Positions 17,441 to 26,270 of a DNA stretch of 48,344 nucleotides are shown in pieces (positions within the stretch are counted from its first letter, which is position 1; each line of letters begins with the position of its first letter). This stretch comes from an uncultured Prevotella sp. (lineage in GTDB: Bacteria; Bacteroidota; Bacteroidia; Bacteroidales; Bacteroidaceae), in NCBI GenBank assembly GCA_905372445.1, contig CAJPPF010000001.1, forward strand, positions 1 to 48,344, in the 5' to 3' direction. The position numbers and the translations under genes were made by a program. Below the pieces are notes generated by a model. It was not told the origin of the DNA and ran no database searches. It was given only the letters and a program-made list of their open reading frames with translations.

Positions 17441-18181
17441 ATGTTCAAGACAGGTTTTACAACTTGTGCGCTTATCCTCCTGCCACTCATGACGAGCGCC
17501 CAGGACATGAGCACGACAGTCATGAGCACTGACTCTCTGAAGGTTGACATGCCCGCAACGGCAGAAAAGGAGCCTGCCGAAACGGTGGCGATGGTAGAGG
17601 AAGAGCAGAAAATCACGGCAGACTCGCTGGCTGCAATAATAGGAAAGCCAGCCAGAATGAAACGTGACTGGAACAAGTGGAAGCCAAATCCCAAGCGCGC
17701 CATGTGGCTCGCACTCGTCTGCCCAGGAGCAGGACAGATATACAACCGCAAATACTGGAAACTGCCGATATTTGCGGGGGGCTTCGTAGGGTGTTTCTAT
17801 GCCTATTCGTGGAACAACCAGATGTACTCCGACTACAAGCAGGCATACCTTGACATCACAGACAACGACCCAAACACAAAAAGCTACGAGAAGTTTCTGC
17901 ACCTCGGTTCAAAAATCGACGAAAGCAACATACAACGCTATCAGAACCTGTTCAGTAAGCGCAAAGACCGTTTCCGCCGCTATCGCGACCTGAGCTTCTT
18001 CTGCATTCTCGGTGTCTATGCGCTTAGTGTTATCGATGCCTACGTCGATGCTTCACTGTCGGAGTTCGACATCTCCGACGACCTGAGCCTTCGTATAGAA
18101 CCTGCATTCATCACCAACGGCACATCGCGCAGTCCTCTCCTGAACGGAGCATGGGGCGTTCAATGCAGCCTGAATTTCTAA
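17441..18181 (+). CDS. DUF5683 domain-containing exported/membrane protein
   Basis: About 246 residues. A signal peptide or N-terminal anchor (MFKTGFTTCALILLPLMTSA) is followed by an acidic, low-complexity stretch, then the DUF5683 core with MWLALVCPGAGQIYNRKYWK and a hydrophobic FAGGFVGCFYAY segment, and a second hydrophobic region FFCILGVYALSVIDAYVDA. The family has no assigned function and is regularly placed between parB and mltD in Bacteroidales. The frame extends to a TTG at 17423, but the ATG at 17441 gives the better signal peptide. Confidence 0.85.
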   Translation: MFKTGFTTCALILLPLMTSAQDMSTTVMSTDSLKVDMPATAEKEPAETVAMVEEEQKITADSLAAIIGKPARMKRDWNKWKPNPKRAMWLALVCPGAGQIYNRKYWKLPIFAGGFVGCFYAYSWNNQMYSDYKQAYLDITDNDPNTKSYEKFLHLGSKIDESNIQRYQNLFSKRKDRFRRYRDLSFFCILGVYALSVIDAYVDASLSEFDISDDLSLRIEPAFITNGTSRSPLLNGAWGVQCSLNF

Positions 18182-18190
18182 AATAAACAA

Positions 18191-19546
18191 ATGACATATA
18201 TGAAGAAACTGAAGTTTTTAATAGCCGCAATGATTATTGCACTCCCTCTCACCTCTTACGCACAGACCGAAGCAGGCGATGAAGAGGACGACGAAGTGGT
18301 CGTTGTCGACGAAACCGACGAATATGACGAGACCGACGAAGAGTCGAAAGAGATAGATATGCCGGAAGGACTTACCGAGGAGCTGGACTCACTGCTAAGT
18401 GCTTACTACAACGAACACTATCTGCAGACCGACGCCGACTGCAATTTCTCTGACGTAAACCCGACCTACAGCACAGAAGTATATCAGCAGCGTCTGGCAA
18501 AACTCCCTACAATAATCGAGATGGCGTATAACGATGTCACACAGCAATTCATCGATCGCTACTCAGGAAAACTGCGTAAGATGGTGAGCGTCATGCTCGG
18601 CGCACAGAATTTCTATATGCCTATTTTCGAACAGGCGCTTGAGACCTACGGACTGCCCTTGGAGCTTAAATACCTTCCGGTCATCGAGTCTGCACTCAAC
18701 CCGAACGCAGTGTCACGTGTAGGAGCAACGGGACTATGGCAGTTCATGCTCGCCACGGGAAAGCAATACGGGCTGGAGGTCAACAGCCTTGTCGACGAAC
18801 GATGTGACCCGGTGAAGTCTTCTTATGCCGCAGCACACTATCTATCAGACCTGTATAGCATCTTCGGCGACTGGTCGTTGGTCATCGCAGCCTACAACTG
18901 CGGACCTGACAATATTAACAAAGCCGTGCATCGTGCAGGTGGCGTGAAGGACTATTGGAAGATATACCCATATCTGCCAAAGGAGACAAGAGGCTATGTA
19001 CCTGCATTCATCGCCGCAAACTATATCATGAACTATTACTGTGAGCACAATATCTGCCCTACCCTGTCAACTATTCCTGCAAAAACTGACACCATAATGG
19101 TCGACCGCAATGTCCACTTCGAGCAGATTGCAGCAGTGACCGGCGTAGACACGAAGAAGATTGCAGCATTGAATCCACAGTATCGACGCAGCATCATCAA
19201 CGGCGAGACAAAACCTTCAATACTTCGTCTTGAGCCACAAGAGATAACAGCCTTTATTGATAATGAGGATTCTATCTACGCTTATCGTGCTGACGAACTG
19301 CTCACCAAGCGTTCTGTTGTGGCTGTAGAGCAGTCAGTACAATACACCCCCACGAGCAAGCGCAGCAGCCGTCGCAGCAGATCGTCGACTCGTAACAGTC
19401 GCAGACACTCGACATCAATACGTCAGGGCGACACTCTGTCATCAATAGCAAAGCGAAACGGCACAACAGTTGCAAAACTGAAGAAACTCAATCCTAACAT
19501 CAAAGGCAGTTCAATCCGTGCAGGAAAGAAGATTCGTATAAAGTAA
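18191..19546 (+). CDS. mltD: Membrane-bound lytic murein transglycosylase D-like protein
   Basis: A 451-residue exported protein. A signal peptide (KKLKFLIAAMIIALPLTSYAQ) precedes an acidic linker, a lytic transglycosylase (SLT/GH23) domain at about 130-290 with ESALNPNAVSRVGATGLWQF, in which the Glu is the expected catalytic acid, and AYNCGPDNINKA. A serine/arginine-rich linker (about 385-405) leads to a C-terminal LysM peptidoglycan-binding motif (IRQGDTLSSIAKRNG, about 409-423). It cleaves glycan strands to anhydro-muropeptides in the periplasm. An ATG at 18200 is an alternative start. It lies 9 bases after the DUF5683 gene. Confidence 0.93.
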   Translation: MTYMKKLKFLIAAMIIALPLTSYAQTEAGDEEDDEVVVVDETDEYDETDEESKEIDMPEGLTEELDSLLSAYYNEHYLQTDADCNFSDVNPTYSTEVYQQRLAKLPTIIEMAYNDVTQQFIDRYSGKLRKMVSVMLGAQNFYMPIFEQALETYGLPLELKYLPVIESALNPNAVSRVGATGLWQFMLATGKQYGLEVNSLVDERCDPVKSSYAAAHYLSDLYSIFGDWSLVIAAYNCGPDNINKAVHRAGGVKDYWKIYPYLPKETRGYVPAFIAANYIMNYYCEHNICPTLSTIPAKTDTIMVDRNVHFEQIAAVTGVDTKKIAALNPQYRRSIINGETKPSILRLEPQEITAFIDNEDSIYAYRADELLTKRSVVAVEQSVQYTPTSKRSSRRSRSSTRNSRRHSTSIRQGDTLSSIAKRNGTTVAKLKKLNPNIKGSSIRAGKKIRIK

Positions 19547-19596
19547 ATACGATATCGCCTCACCGGAATTCATTTTGTTGAAAGGCAAAGAAGAAT

Positions 19597-21843
19597 ATGT
19601 CAGAGGAAGCAATAAACAAAACAACAGATGAGAATGCTGTGGACCAGGCGTTTCAACGACTCATCGATACATACCTCGCTTCGCAGCATCGAAAGAAGGT
19701 AGACATCATCACAAAAGCGTTCAACTTCGCCCGTCAGGCACATAAAGGTGTCAAACGACTATCGGGAGAACCCTACATCATGCACCCCATCGCTGTTGCA
19801 CAGATAGCCAGCGAAGAGATGGGACTGGGCTCGACGAGTATCTGTGCGGCACTGTTGCACGATGTTGTAGAAGACACCGACTACACAATAGAAGACATAG
19901 AAAACCTTTTCGGACCGAAGATAGCACAGATTGTCGACGGGCTGACAAAGATAGCGGGCGGTATTTTCGGTGAACACGCATCAGAACAGGCAGAGAATTT
20001 CAAAAAACTCCTGCTGACAATGAGCGACGACATACGCGTTATCCTTATTAAGATATGCGACCGTCTGCACAATATGCGTACGCTTGACGCACAGCCACCG
20101 AGCAAGCAATATAAGATTGCCGGCGAGACGCTTTACCTCTATGCACCTCTTGCCAACCGACTTGGACTGAACAAGATTAAGACCGAACTGGAGAATCTCA
20201 GTTTCTGCTTCGAGCATCCCGACACCTATGATGCTATCATAAAAAAACTCTCCGTCTCTCAGGTCGACCGCGACAAACTCTTCGAGAACTTCACTGCCCC
20301 AATACGCGAGGCTCTCGACAAAATGGGAATCAACTATACCATCAAGGCGCGAGTGAAGAGTCCTTACTCTATCTGGAACAAGATGCAGAACAAGCACGTC
20401 ACCTTCGATGAGATATACGATATCCTTGCCGTACGCATCATATTCACTCCTAATAAACGTGAGGATGAAATCGATGAATGTTTCAAGATATATGTCGCCG
20501 TCAGCAAAATATATAAATCACATCCCGACCGCCTGCGCGACTGGCTGAACCATCCTAAAGCCAACGGCTATCAGGCGCTACACGTCACTCTGATGAGTAA
20601 GCTCGGTCAATGGATTGAGGTTCAGATTCGCTCTGATCGCATGGACGAACTGGCGGAACAGGGTTTTGCCGCTCATTGGAAATACAAGGAAGGCAACGGC
20701 GAAGCCAACGAAGAAGGAGAACTTAACAATTGGATAGGAACTATAAAGGAGATTCTCGACGACCCACAACCGGACGCGATGGACTTCCTCGATGCCATAA
20801 AGCTCAACCTCTATGCACGCGAGATATTCGTCTTCACGCCGAAAGGAGAGATTATCACCATGCCGGCAGGATGCACCGCACTGGACTTCGCTTTCCAGAT
20901 ACACACCTTCGTGGGCACTCACTGCATAGGTGCAAAGGTCAACCATAAGCTCGTGCCTATGAGCCACAAGCTGCAAGGCGGCGACCAGGTAGAGATTCTC
21001 ACATCGAAGTCGCAGAAGGTGCAACCCGAATGGGAGGACTTCATAACCACGGCAAAGGCACGCAGCAAGATACAGGCAGCATTGCGACGCGAGAACCGCG
21101 AGATGCAGAAGAAAGGTGAGGCGATGCTGGCTGAGTTCATGAACGAGAAGGATATGGAGATGACCATATCAATTCTCGACCGTCTGTGCGAGGCAAACAA
21201 TTTCAGCAAGCATGAGACGCTGTTCGTAGAAATTGCGAAAAAGAATATTCCGCTTGACGACAAGCTGATCAACGCAGCGCTCGGCAAGAACTCAAAAAAG
21301 AAGGGCAACTGGCGCAAATACGTACCTTTCCTCAAATCAGAGAAGAAAGCTCAGGACAGCGGTGAGGGCAAACTCATCATAAGCAAGGATTTCGACCGGA
21401 AGAAGACACTATACATCAACGAAGAGAACATATCACAGTTCAACTTCCCTACCTGCTGTCATCCCATACCAGGCGATAACATTCTCGGATTCATCGAGTC
21501 TAACAAACAGGTATCAATCCACAAACGTTCCTGCAGCGTGGCAAACGTACTGAAATCAAGCTATGGCAACCGTATACTTGATGTGCGCTGGAATATGATG
21601 TACGACACGCTCTTCGACGCAACAATAGCAATACGAGGCATCGACCGTAAGGGAATACTCAACGACGTCACAGAGATAATATCAAAGAGCATGGATGTCA
21701 ACATACGCAGTCTTACAATATCATCGCATGATGAAATCTTTGACGGCACATTAGAGCTGAGGGTTCATAATAACGAAGAGCTCAACGCCATTGTCAACAA
21801 CCTCAAGAAAGTTGATAAGATGCAGGAGGTGGCAGCATTATAA
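19597..21843 (+). CDS. rsh: Bifunctional (p)ppGpp synthetase/hydrolase, RelA/SpoT homologue
   Basis: A 748-residue long RSH enzyme that makes and degrades the stringent-response alarmone. Domains in order: HD hydrolase (about 30-190) with LLHDVVEDTD and ICDRLHNMRTL, so hydrolysis looks intact; synthetase (about 230-370) with RVKSPYSIWNKM, GYQALHVTL and EVQIRSDRMDELAEQG; TGS (about 405-470); a zinc-finger/helical region with FNFPTCCHPIPGD; and a C-terminal ACT domain (about 670-748). It ends the parA-parB-DUF5683-mltD-rsh run and is followed by a shared terminator. Confidence 0.96.
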   Translation: MSEEAINKTTDENAVDQAFQRLIDTYLASQHRKKVDIITKAFNFARQAHKGVKRLSGEPYIMHPIAVAQIASEEMGLGSTSICAALLHDVVEDTDYTIEDIENLFGPKIAQIVDGLTKIAGGIFGEHASEQAENFKKLLLTMSDDIRVILIKICDRLHNMRTLDAQPPSKQYKIAGETLYLYAPLANRLGLNKIKTELENLSFCFEHPDTYDAIIKKLSVSQVDRDKLFENFTAPIREALDKMGINYTIKARVKSPYSIWNKMQNKHVTFDEIYDILAVRIIFTPNKREDEIDECFKIYVAVSKIYKSHPDRLRDWLNHPKANGYQALHVTLMSKLGQWIEVQIRSDRMDELAEQGFAAHWKYKEGNGEANEEGELNNWIGTIKEILDDPQPDAMDFLDAIKLNLYAREIFVFTPKGEIITMPAGCTALDFAFQIHTFVGTHCIGAKVNHKLVPMSHKLQGGDQVEILTSKSQKVQPEWEDFITTAKARSKIQAALRRENREMQKKGEAMLAEFMNEKDMEMTISILDRLCEANNFSKHETLFVEIAKKNIPLDDKLINAALGKNSKKKGNWRKYVPFLKSEKKAQDSGEGKLIISKDFDRKKTLYINEENISQFNFPTCCHPIPGDNILGFIESNKQVSIHKRSCSVANVLKSSYGNRILDVRWNMMYDTLFDATIAIRGIDRKGILNDVTEIISKSMDVNIRSLTISSHDEIFDGTLELRVHNNEELNAIVNNLKKVDKMQEVAAL

Positions 21844-21899
21844 ACAACTGACAAAAAGAATATACGGAAAAGACATTTGTCTATATATATAATAATCAA

Positions 21900-21933
21900 G
21901 GTGGAAGCCAAGTGAGGCTTCCACCTTATTATA
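21900..21933. terminator. Bidirectional terminator between rsh and alaS
   Basis: GGTGGAAGCC-AAGTGA-GGCTTCCACC is a perfect 10-bp stem with a 6-base loop, flanked by T-rich sequence on the plus side and an A/T-rich stretch on the other, between two convergent genes. Confidence 0.85.
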
Positions 21934-21958
21934 TATAGGGGATAATATTGTTTTACGG

Positions 21959-24589
21959 TTATCCTTTTATGAGGTCAACCACAGCGTTGACAGCTTGAAG
22001 AAGCCCCGACGCGTCCTTACCGCCAGCCTGAGCGAAGTGAGGCTGGCCGCCACCGCCACCCTTGATGTGCTTAGCAGCTTCACGGACAAGCTTACCTGCA
22101 TTCATTCCGGCAGCAACCATATCATCGCTGAGCATGATATTCAATGACGGACGTCCCTGTTCCTCTGCACCTATGACACAGACGAGTCTCTCAGGCACAG
22201 CCTCGCGAATCTTAAACACAAGGTCCTTTGCTGATGCAGCGTCAAGAGGGATTACAGCCTTAACGACTGTATATCCTGCAATATTCTCCGCCTTCTCTAC
22301 GAGATTGTTCTTTAAGCGTTCAACGCGTTGCATGCGGAAACTCTCGATCTGCTTCTTAAGCTCGGCATTGTCGTTGATGAACTTTTCAATAGTAGCGTGC
22401 AGGTCTTTTGTGTTGTTGAACATACCACGTATGTCGCGAATAATGTTCTCCATCTCATAGATCATCTCCTCCATGTTCTTCCCAGTGACTGCCTCTATAC
22501 GGCGTATACCTGCGGCAACACTTGCCTCGGAAATAATCTTGAACATACCGATACGACCTGTTGAATGCGCATGAATACCACCACAGAACTCTACTGACGG
22601 ACCGAACTGGATGACACGGACCGTATCTCCGTACTTCTCGCCAAAGAGAGCGATAGCACCAAGCTCCTTTGCTTTCTCTATAGGTGTGTCGCGATGCTCC
22701 TGAATCTGAATGTCCTCACGTATCATAGCGTTCACCATGCGCTCTACCTCACGCAACTGCTCGTCGCTGACTTTCTCGAAATGAGAGAAGTCGAAGCGCA
22801 GAGTGTCAGGCGAGACGTATGAGCCCTTCTGCTCCACATGCTCGCCAAGAACCTGTTTCAACGCATAGTCAAGAAGGTGTGTGGCAGTGTGGTTGGCAGC
22901 TGACGCATCGCGCTTTTCGATATCAACACAAGCCATATATTCGGCAGTGAGGTTCTTTGGAAGCTCTGCAACGATGTGTACAGTCTGTCCGTTCTCCCTC
23001 TTCGTGTCAATGATATTCACTGTCTCATCCTCAGAGACGAGCACACCTTGTTCACCTACCTGCCCACCCATCTCTCCATAGAACGGAGTATTATTGAGAA
23101 CAATCTCATAGAAGGTCTTTTTCTGCTGCTTCACCATGCGATAGCGAATGATGCGGCAGTTGTATTCCGAATAGTCATAGCCCACAAACTGCTGCTCGTG
23201 GCTGATGTCGAAGCCTTCAACAGCTACCCAGTCGCCGTTCTCTACCTGGGCAGCATTGCGTGCACGGTTCTTCTGTGCCTCCATCTCTTCGTCAAACTTC
23301 ACAGCGTCAACAGTGATACCGTTCTCACGGCATATAAGTTCTGTGAGGTCGAGAGGGAAACCGTAGGTATCGAAAAGACGGAATGCCTTGCTGCCGTCGA
23401 GCACGCTCTTTCCTTCTTTCTTTATCTCGTCAATTGCCTCCGTCAGCATAGAGATACCTTTGTCGAGGGTACGGAGGAACGAGTCTTCCTCTTCCTTAAT
23501 GACACGCCCGATGAGTTCGCGCTGTGCAGGCAGTTCAGGATAAGCGTCGCCCATCTCCTCAACGAGGACAGGAAGCAGCTTGTATATGAACGACTCTTTC
23601 TGGTCGAGGAATGTATATGCGTAGCGGACAGCACGGCGAAGGATGCGGCGAATAACATATCCTGCCTTGGCATTTCCCGGGAGCTGACCGTCAGCAATAG
23701 AGAAAGCAACAGCACGCAGGTGGTCGGAGATGACACGCATTGCCACGTCTACGTCCTCTGTCTTACCGTATTCCTTGCCTGAGAGGCGTGAAATCTCCTT
23801 GATGAACGGCTGGAAAATATCAGTATCGTAGTTTGAATTCTTGCCTTGTATGGCACGGACGAGGCGCTCAAACCCCATACCTGTGTCGATGACATTCATA
23901 GAAAGATTCTCAAGTGAGCCGTCAGACTTACGGTTGAACTGCATGAACACGATGTTCCAAATTTCGATTACCTGCGGGTCGTCTTTATTTACGAGCTCAC
24001 GTCCGGGCACCTTTGCCTTCTCCTCGGCGCTGCGCGAGTCGAGATGAATCTCCGAACAAGGACCGCAAGGACCCGTATCACCCATCTCCCAGAAGTTGTC
24101 GTGCTTGTTGCCGTCGATGATATGATCGGCAGGAACATGCTTCAGCCAGAACCGTGCAGCCTCTTCGTCGCGACCGAGATTCTCCTCCTTTGAACCCTCG
24201 AACACCGTCACATACAAGTCTGCAGGATTGAGTTTTAGGACATCAACGAGATATTCCCATGCCATGTCGATAGCACCTTCCTTAAAATAGTCGCCGAACG
24301 ACCAGTTGCCGAGCATCTCGAACATTGTATGGTGGTATGTGTCATGACCTACTTCCTCAAGGTCGTTGTGCTTACCTGATACTCGCAGACACTTCTGCGA
24401 GTCTGCCCTGCGGCGTGGCTCCGGGTCACGTGTGCCGAGGATGATATCCTTCCACTGGTTCATACCCGCATTGGTGAACATCAGCGTAGGGTCATCCTTC
24501 ACAACCATCGGAGCAGAAGGAACAATAACATGCCCCTTATCCTTGAAAAAATTCTTATACGATTCACGTATCTCTTTTGCAGTCATCAT
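21959..24589 (-). CDS. alaS: Alanine--tRNA ligase
   Basis: An 876-residue AlaRS of standard architecture. The class II catalytic core starts with the tRNA synthetase fold (TFTNAGMNQWKD near 33-44), followed by the editing domain with the zinc site HTATHLLDYAL and CGGIHAHSTG, and the C-terminal DHHA1/C-Ala domain ending with GGGGGQPHFAQAGGKD. It charges tRNA-Ala and clears mischarged Ser or Gly. Two adjacent ATGs (24589 and 24586) are possible starts. Monocistronic, divergent from the MerR gene. Confidence 0.97.
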   Translation of the reverse strand: MMTAKEIRESYKNFFKDKGHVIVPSAPMVVKDDPTLMFTNAGMNQWKDIILGTRDPEPRRRADSQKCLRVSGKHNDLEEVGHDTYHHTMFEMLGNWSFGDYFKEGAIDMAWEYLVDVLKLNPADLYVTVFEGSKEENLGRDEEAARFWLKHVPADHIIDGNKHDNFWEMGDTGPCGPCSEIHLDSRSAEEKAKVPGRELVNKDDPQVIEIWNIVFMQFNRKSDGSLENLSMNVIDTGMGFERLVRAIQGKNSNYDTDIFQPFIKEISRLSGKEYGKTEDVDVAMRVISDHLRAVAFSIADGQLPGNAKAGYVIRRILRRAVRYAYTFLDQKESFIYKLLPVLVEEMGDAYPELPAQRELIGRVIKEEEDSFLRTLDKGISMLTEAIDEIKKEGKSVLDGSKAFRLFDTYGFPLDLTELICRENGITVDAVKFDEEMEAQKNRARNAAQVENGDWVAVEGFDISHEQQFVGYDYSEYNCRIIRYRMVKQQKKTFYEIVLNNTPFYGEMGGQVGEQGVLVSEDETVNIIDTKRENGQTVHIVAELPKNLTAEYMACVDIEKRDASAANHTATHLLDYALKQVLGEHVEQKGSYVSPDTLRFDFSHFEKVSDEQLREVERMVNAMIREDIQIQEHRDTPIEKAKELGAIALFGEKYGDTVRVIQFGPSVEFCGGIHAHSTGRIGMFKIISEASVAAGIRRIEAVTGKNMEEMIYEMENIIRDIRGMFNNTKDLHATIEKFINDNAELKKQIESFRMQRVERLKNNLVEKAENIAGYTVVKAVIPLDAASAKDLVFKIREAVPERLVCVIGAEEQGRPSLNIMLSDDMVAAGMNAGKLVREAAKHIKGGGGGQPHFAQAGGKDASGLLQAVNAVVDLIKG

Positions 24590-24638
24590 TTTCTTTGCTG
24601 TTTGACTATTGTATTGTTTCCATTAAATATTTGCGGGC

Positions 24639-24647
24639 ACAAAGGTA
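24639..24647 (-). promoter_or_regulatory. -7 box for alaS
   Basis: Minus-strand TACCTTTGT (consensus except the last base), 49 bases before the alaS ATG. No clear -33 element. Confidence 0.5.
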
Positions 24648-24710
24648 CGGTAAAATTTTCAATTTTAGTCATCTTTGCCCTTACAACATTTAACTTTGAG
24701 CCAAAATTCC

Positions 24711-24742
24711 TTTGCCATTCGTTCTTTTTTTTGTAAATTTGC
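24711..24742 (+). promoter_or_regulatory. Bacteroidetes promoter for the MerR-family gene
   Basis: TTTG (24711-24714) and TAAATTTGC (24734-24742) separated by 19 bases, 18 bases before the ATG. Both elements match the consensus. Confidence 0.8.
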
Positions 24743-24760
24743 TCAAAAATCAAGATACAC

Positions 24761-25108
24761 ATGGCATTAAACACCGAAAAAGATCTAAAGCTCTACTACT
24801 CCATAAAAGAGGTGGCAGAGATGTTCAAAGTCAACCAAAGCACACTACGCTACTGGGAGACAGTATTCAAGCAAATCCAGCCGAGGACCAATGCAAAAGG
24901 TGTGCGCCAGTATACCAAGCAGAACATCGAGGAGATTCGTATTGTATACAACCTGGTCAAGGTGCGTGGTTTCAAGCTTGAGTCGGCAAAGAAAGCCATC
25001 AATGCCAACCGTCATGGTGCAGACAAATCGACAGAGATAATCGACACGCTGATCTCGTGCCGCAATCAACTGCAGGAGGTGAAGAAACAACTTGACACTA
25101 TCGTGTGA
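24761..25108 (+). CDS. MerR-family transcriptional regulator
   Basis: A 115-residue protein with an N-terminal MerR winged helix-turn-helix (YYSIKEVAEMFKVNQSTLRYWET, about 12-34; wing with RPTNAKGVRQYTKQ-like residues) and a C-terminal helical, probably coiled-coil dimerisation segment (about 80-115). There is no cysteine cluster or ligand-binding domain, so the signal it responds to cannot be told. This short form is common in Bacteroidales. Own promoter and terminator; divergent from alaS. Confidence 0.9.
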   Translation: MALNTEKDLKLYYSIKEVAEMFKVNQSTLRYWETVFKQIQPRTNAKGVRQYTKQNIEEIRIVYNLVKVRGFKLESAKKAINANRHGADKSTEIIDTLISCRNQLQEVKKQLDTIV

Positions 25109-25145
25109 TGTCTTTTACACGAAAATGACAGAAAATAAAATAGGA

Positions 25146-25187
25146 AAACAAGAAGATTACAAAAATAAGGCATCTTCTTGTTTTTTT
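25146..25187 (+). terminator. Rho-independent terminator of the MerR gene
   Basis: AAACAAGAAGAT (25146-25157) pairs perfectly with ATCTTCTTGTTT (25172-25183) and runs into a T tract. Confidence 0.85.
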
Positions 25188-25353
25188 GCGTCGCCTAGTG
25201 TTGGTCCTTTATTAAGCCACGTGTATATCAGAATTATACCTCTGTTCGGAATAAGCATTGCATAAAACAACCGGCACGCGCCTTCTCACGCCATGCCAAT
25301 TATAAACACGGAAAGTATACATCAGTATATGTAAATAAAACGCCATGCGCCAG

Positions 25354-25453
25354 CGTAGGGGTGTGATTTATCACGTTCCTCCCCTCCCCCAAAAAATCCA
25401 ACAGACGTTGCGACGTGCTTGCAAAGACGGAACGTGAGGAATCACGCCCCTTC
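25354..25453. repeat. P26 palindromic repeat
   Basis: Arms GTAGGGGTGTGATTTATCACG and the diverged complement ending TCACGCCCCTTC; about 45 bases between the arms. Lies inside E900 copy 1 at the same place as the 34880 copy in E900 copy 2. Confidence 0.82.
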
Positions 25454-25487
25454 AGTTTATGCGAATAAACTTAACAAAAAGAGCATT

Positions 25488-25694
25488 CTAAGCATACATA
25501 CAGCCGATATTTGCCGGCACGTTGTCGTTCATTGCCGAAAAACGCTTGTTTTTGGTATTACGCACAAGGTGGTGATAATCAGCATTATAACCTTGTTTAA
25601 TGCCGACAAAATTAAAAAACAGTTTCAAGAACCGTAGTTTCTTGAGTCTAATTACTACGTTTCTTGCCGATGAAACCACTGTTTTTATCATCAA
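25488..25694 (-). CDS. Small conserved frame in E900, 68 codons, unknown
   Basis: Encodes a basic 68-residue peptide that aligns without gaps to the 67-residue frame at 34642-34845, apart from one extra N-terminal Met. Shared blocks are VSSARNV, RFLKL, LVRNTKNK, and PANIGCM followed by A at the C-terminus. Third-position changes dominate the last third (TAC/TAT, AAC/AAT, CCT/CCG, ATT/ATC), which favours coding, while the middle third changed freely. No signal peptide or known domain. It may be translated or simply a frame in a structured DNA repeat. Confidence 0.35.
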   Translation of the reverse strand: MMIKTVVSSARNVVIRLKKLRFLKLFFNFVGIKQGYNADYHHLVRNTKNKRFSAMNDNVPANIGCMYA

Positions 25695-25846
25695 GAACCG
25701 CAGCTTTTTGAGCGAAAAAGCACGGAATTAAGCTGTTTTCAGCTTTGGTCGCTTCTCGAAGAAGTGGTTTTATGCCATGCTAACTTGGCAAATCATTGTT
25801 TTTAATTTTCTATTTCACTAAAAATCACGAAGGTATTTTTTCTTGA

Positions 25847-26049
25847 CTAAACCTAAATCGGTCAATAGATCGCAGTGCAGTTTTATTGTCAAAGGAAAAA
25901 GTTTGCCTACTGCTTTTGCATGCTTGTATGGTATATTACCAGCCTTATTATCTTGATGTAGCCCGCTACACCCAAGGTAACACAGCAGCTGGTCTGCTCA
26001 ACAATCATACGAAATCAGTTCGAAATCTATTGATCGATTTTGGCTCAAC
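25847..26049 (-). repeat. R200 repeat, complete copy inside E900, minus orientation
   Basis: Ends AAACCTAAATCGGTCAATAG and CTATTGATCGATTTTGGCT with R200 interior between them. More diverged than the 40937-45627 copies. Confidence 0.88.
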
Positions 26050-26270
26050 ATCAAGTTTCGAATAATATTTCTGTAACTTTTACAAGATATTTCTTATCCC
26101 GAACTACGAGCCCCAGCACTCTGCTTCACCTGCCATACGTAGAGAAGTGAGCGAATTTTTAGCGGAGCCTTCAGTTTACCAAAGCCCACGGTGTGCCACA
26201 ACACGCGGTTGGGCAAAGGCGAGATAGCTTGCTACAGTCATCAAAACAAGTAAAAAAGAATATTTCATCT

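Larger units (their letters stand above)
25229..26107 (-). mobile_element. E900 element, copy 1 (inverted relative to copy 2)
   Basis: Homologous along its length, in opposite orientation, to 34417-35323. Ends are inverted: GTTCGGAATAAG (25244-25255) at the left and CTTATCCCGAACT (26093-26105) at the right. It contains a P26 repeat (25354-25453), a 68-codon minus-strand frame (25488-25694), and an R200 copy (25847-26049) that interrupts homology with copy 2: TTCTTGAC precedes it and a CTGTAAC-type segment resumes after it. No transposase is encoded, so it would be non-autonomous. It accounts for most of the 1.16-kb gap between the MerR gene and the helicase gene. Confidence 0.75.

Noticed and set aside
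16925..17902. 325-codon open frame on the minus strand opposite parB and DUF5683
   Set aside because: It is antisense to two clear genes, has a cysteine- and valine-rich shadow composition and no recognisable domain.
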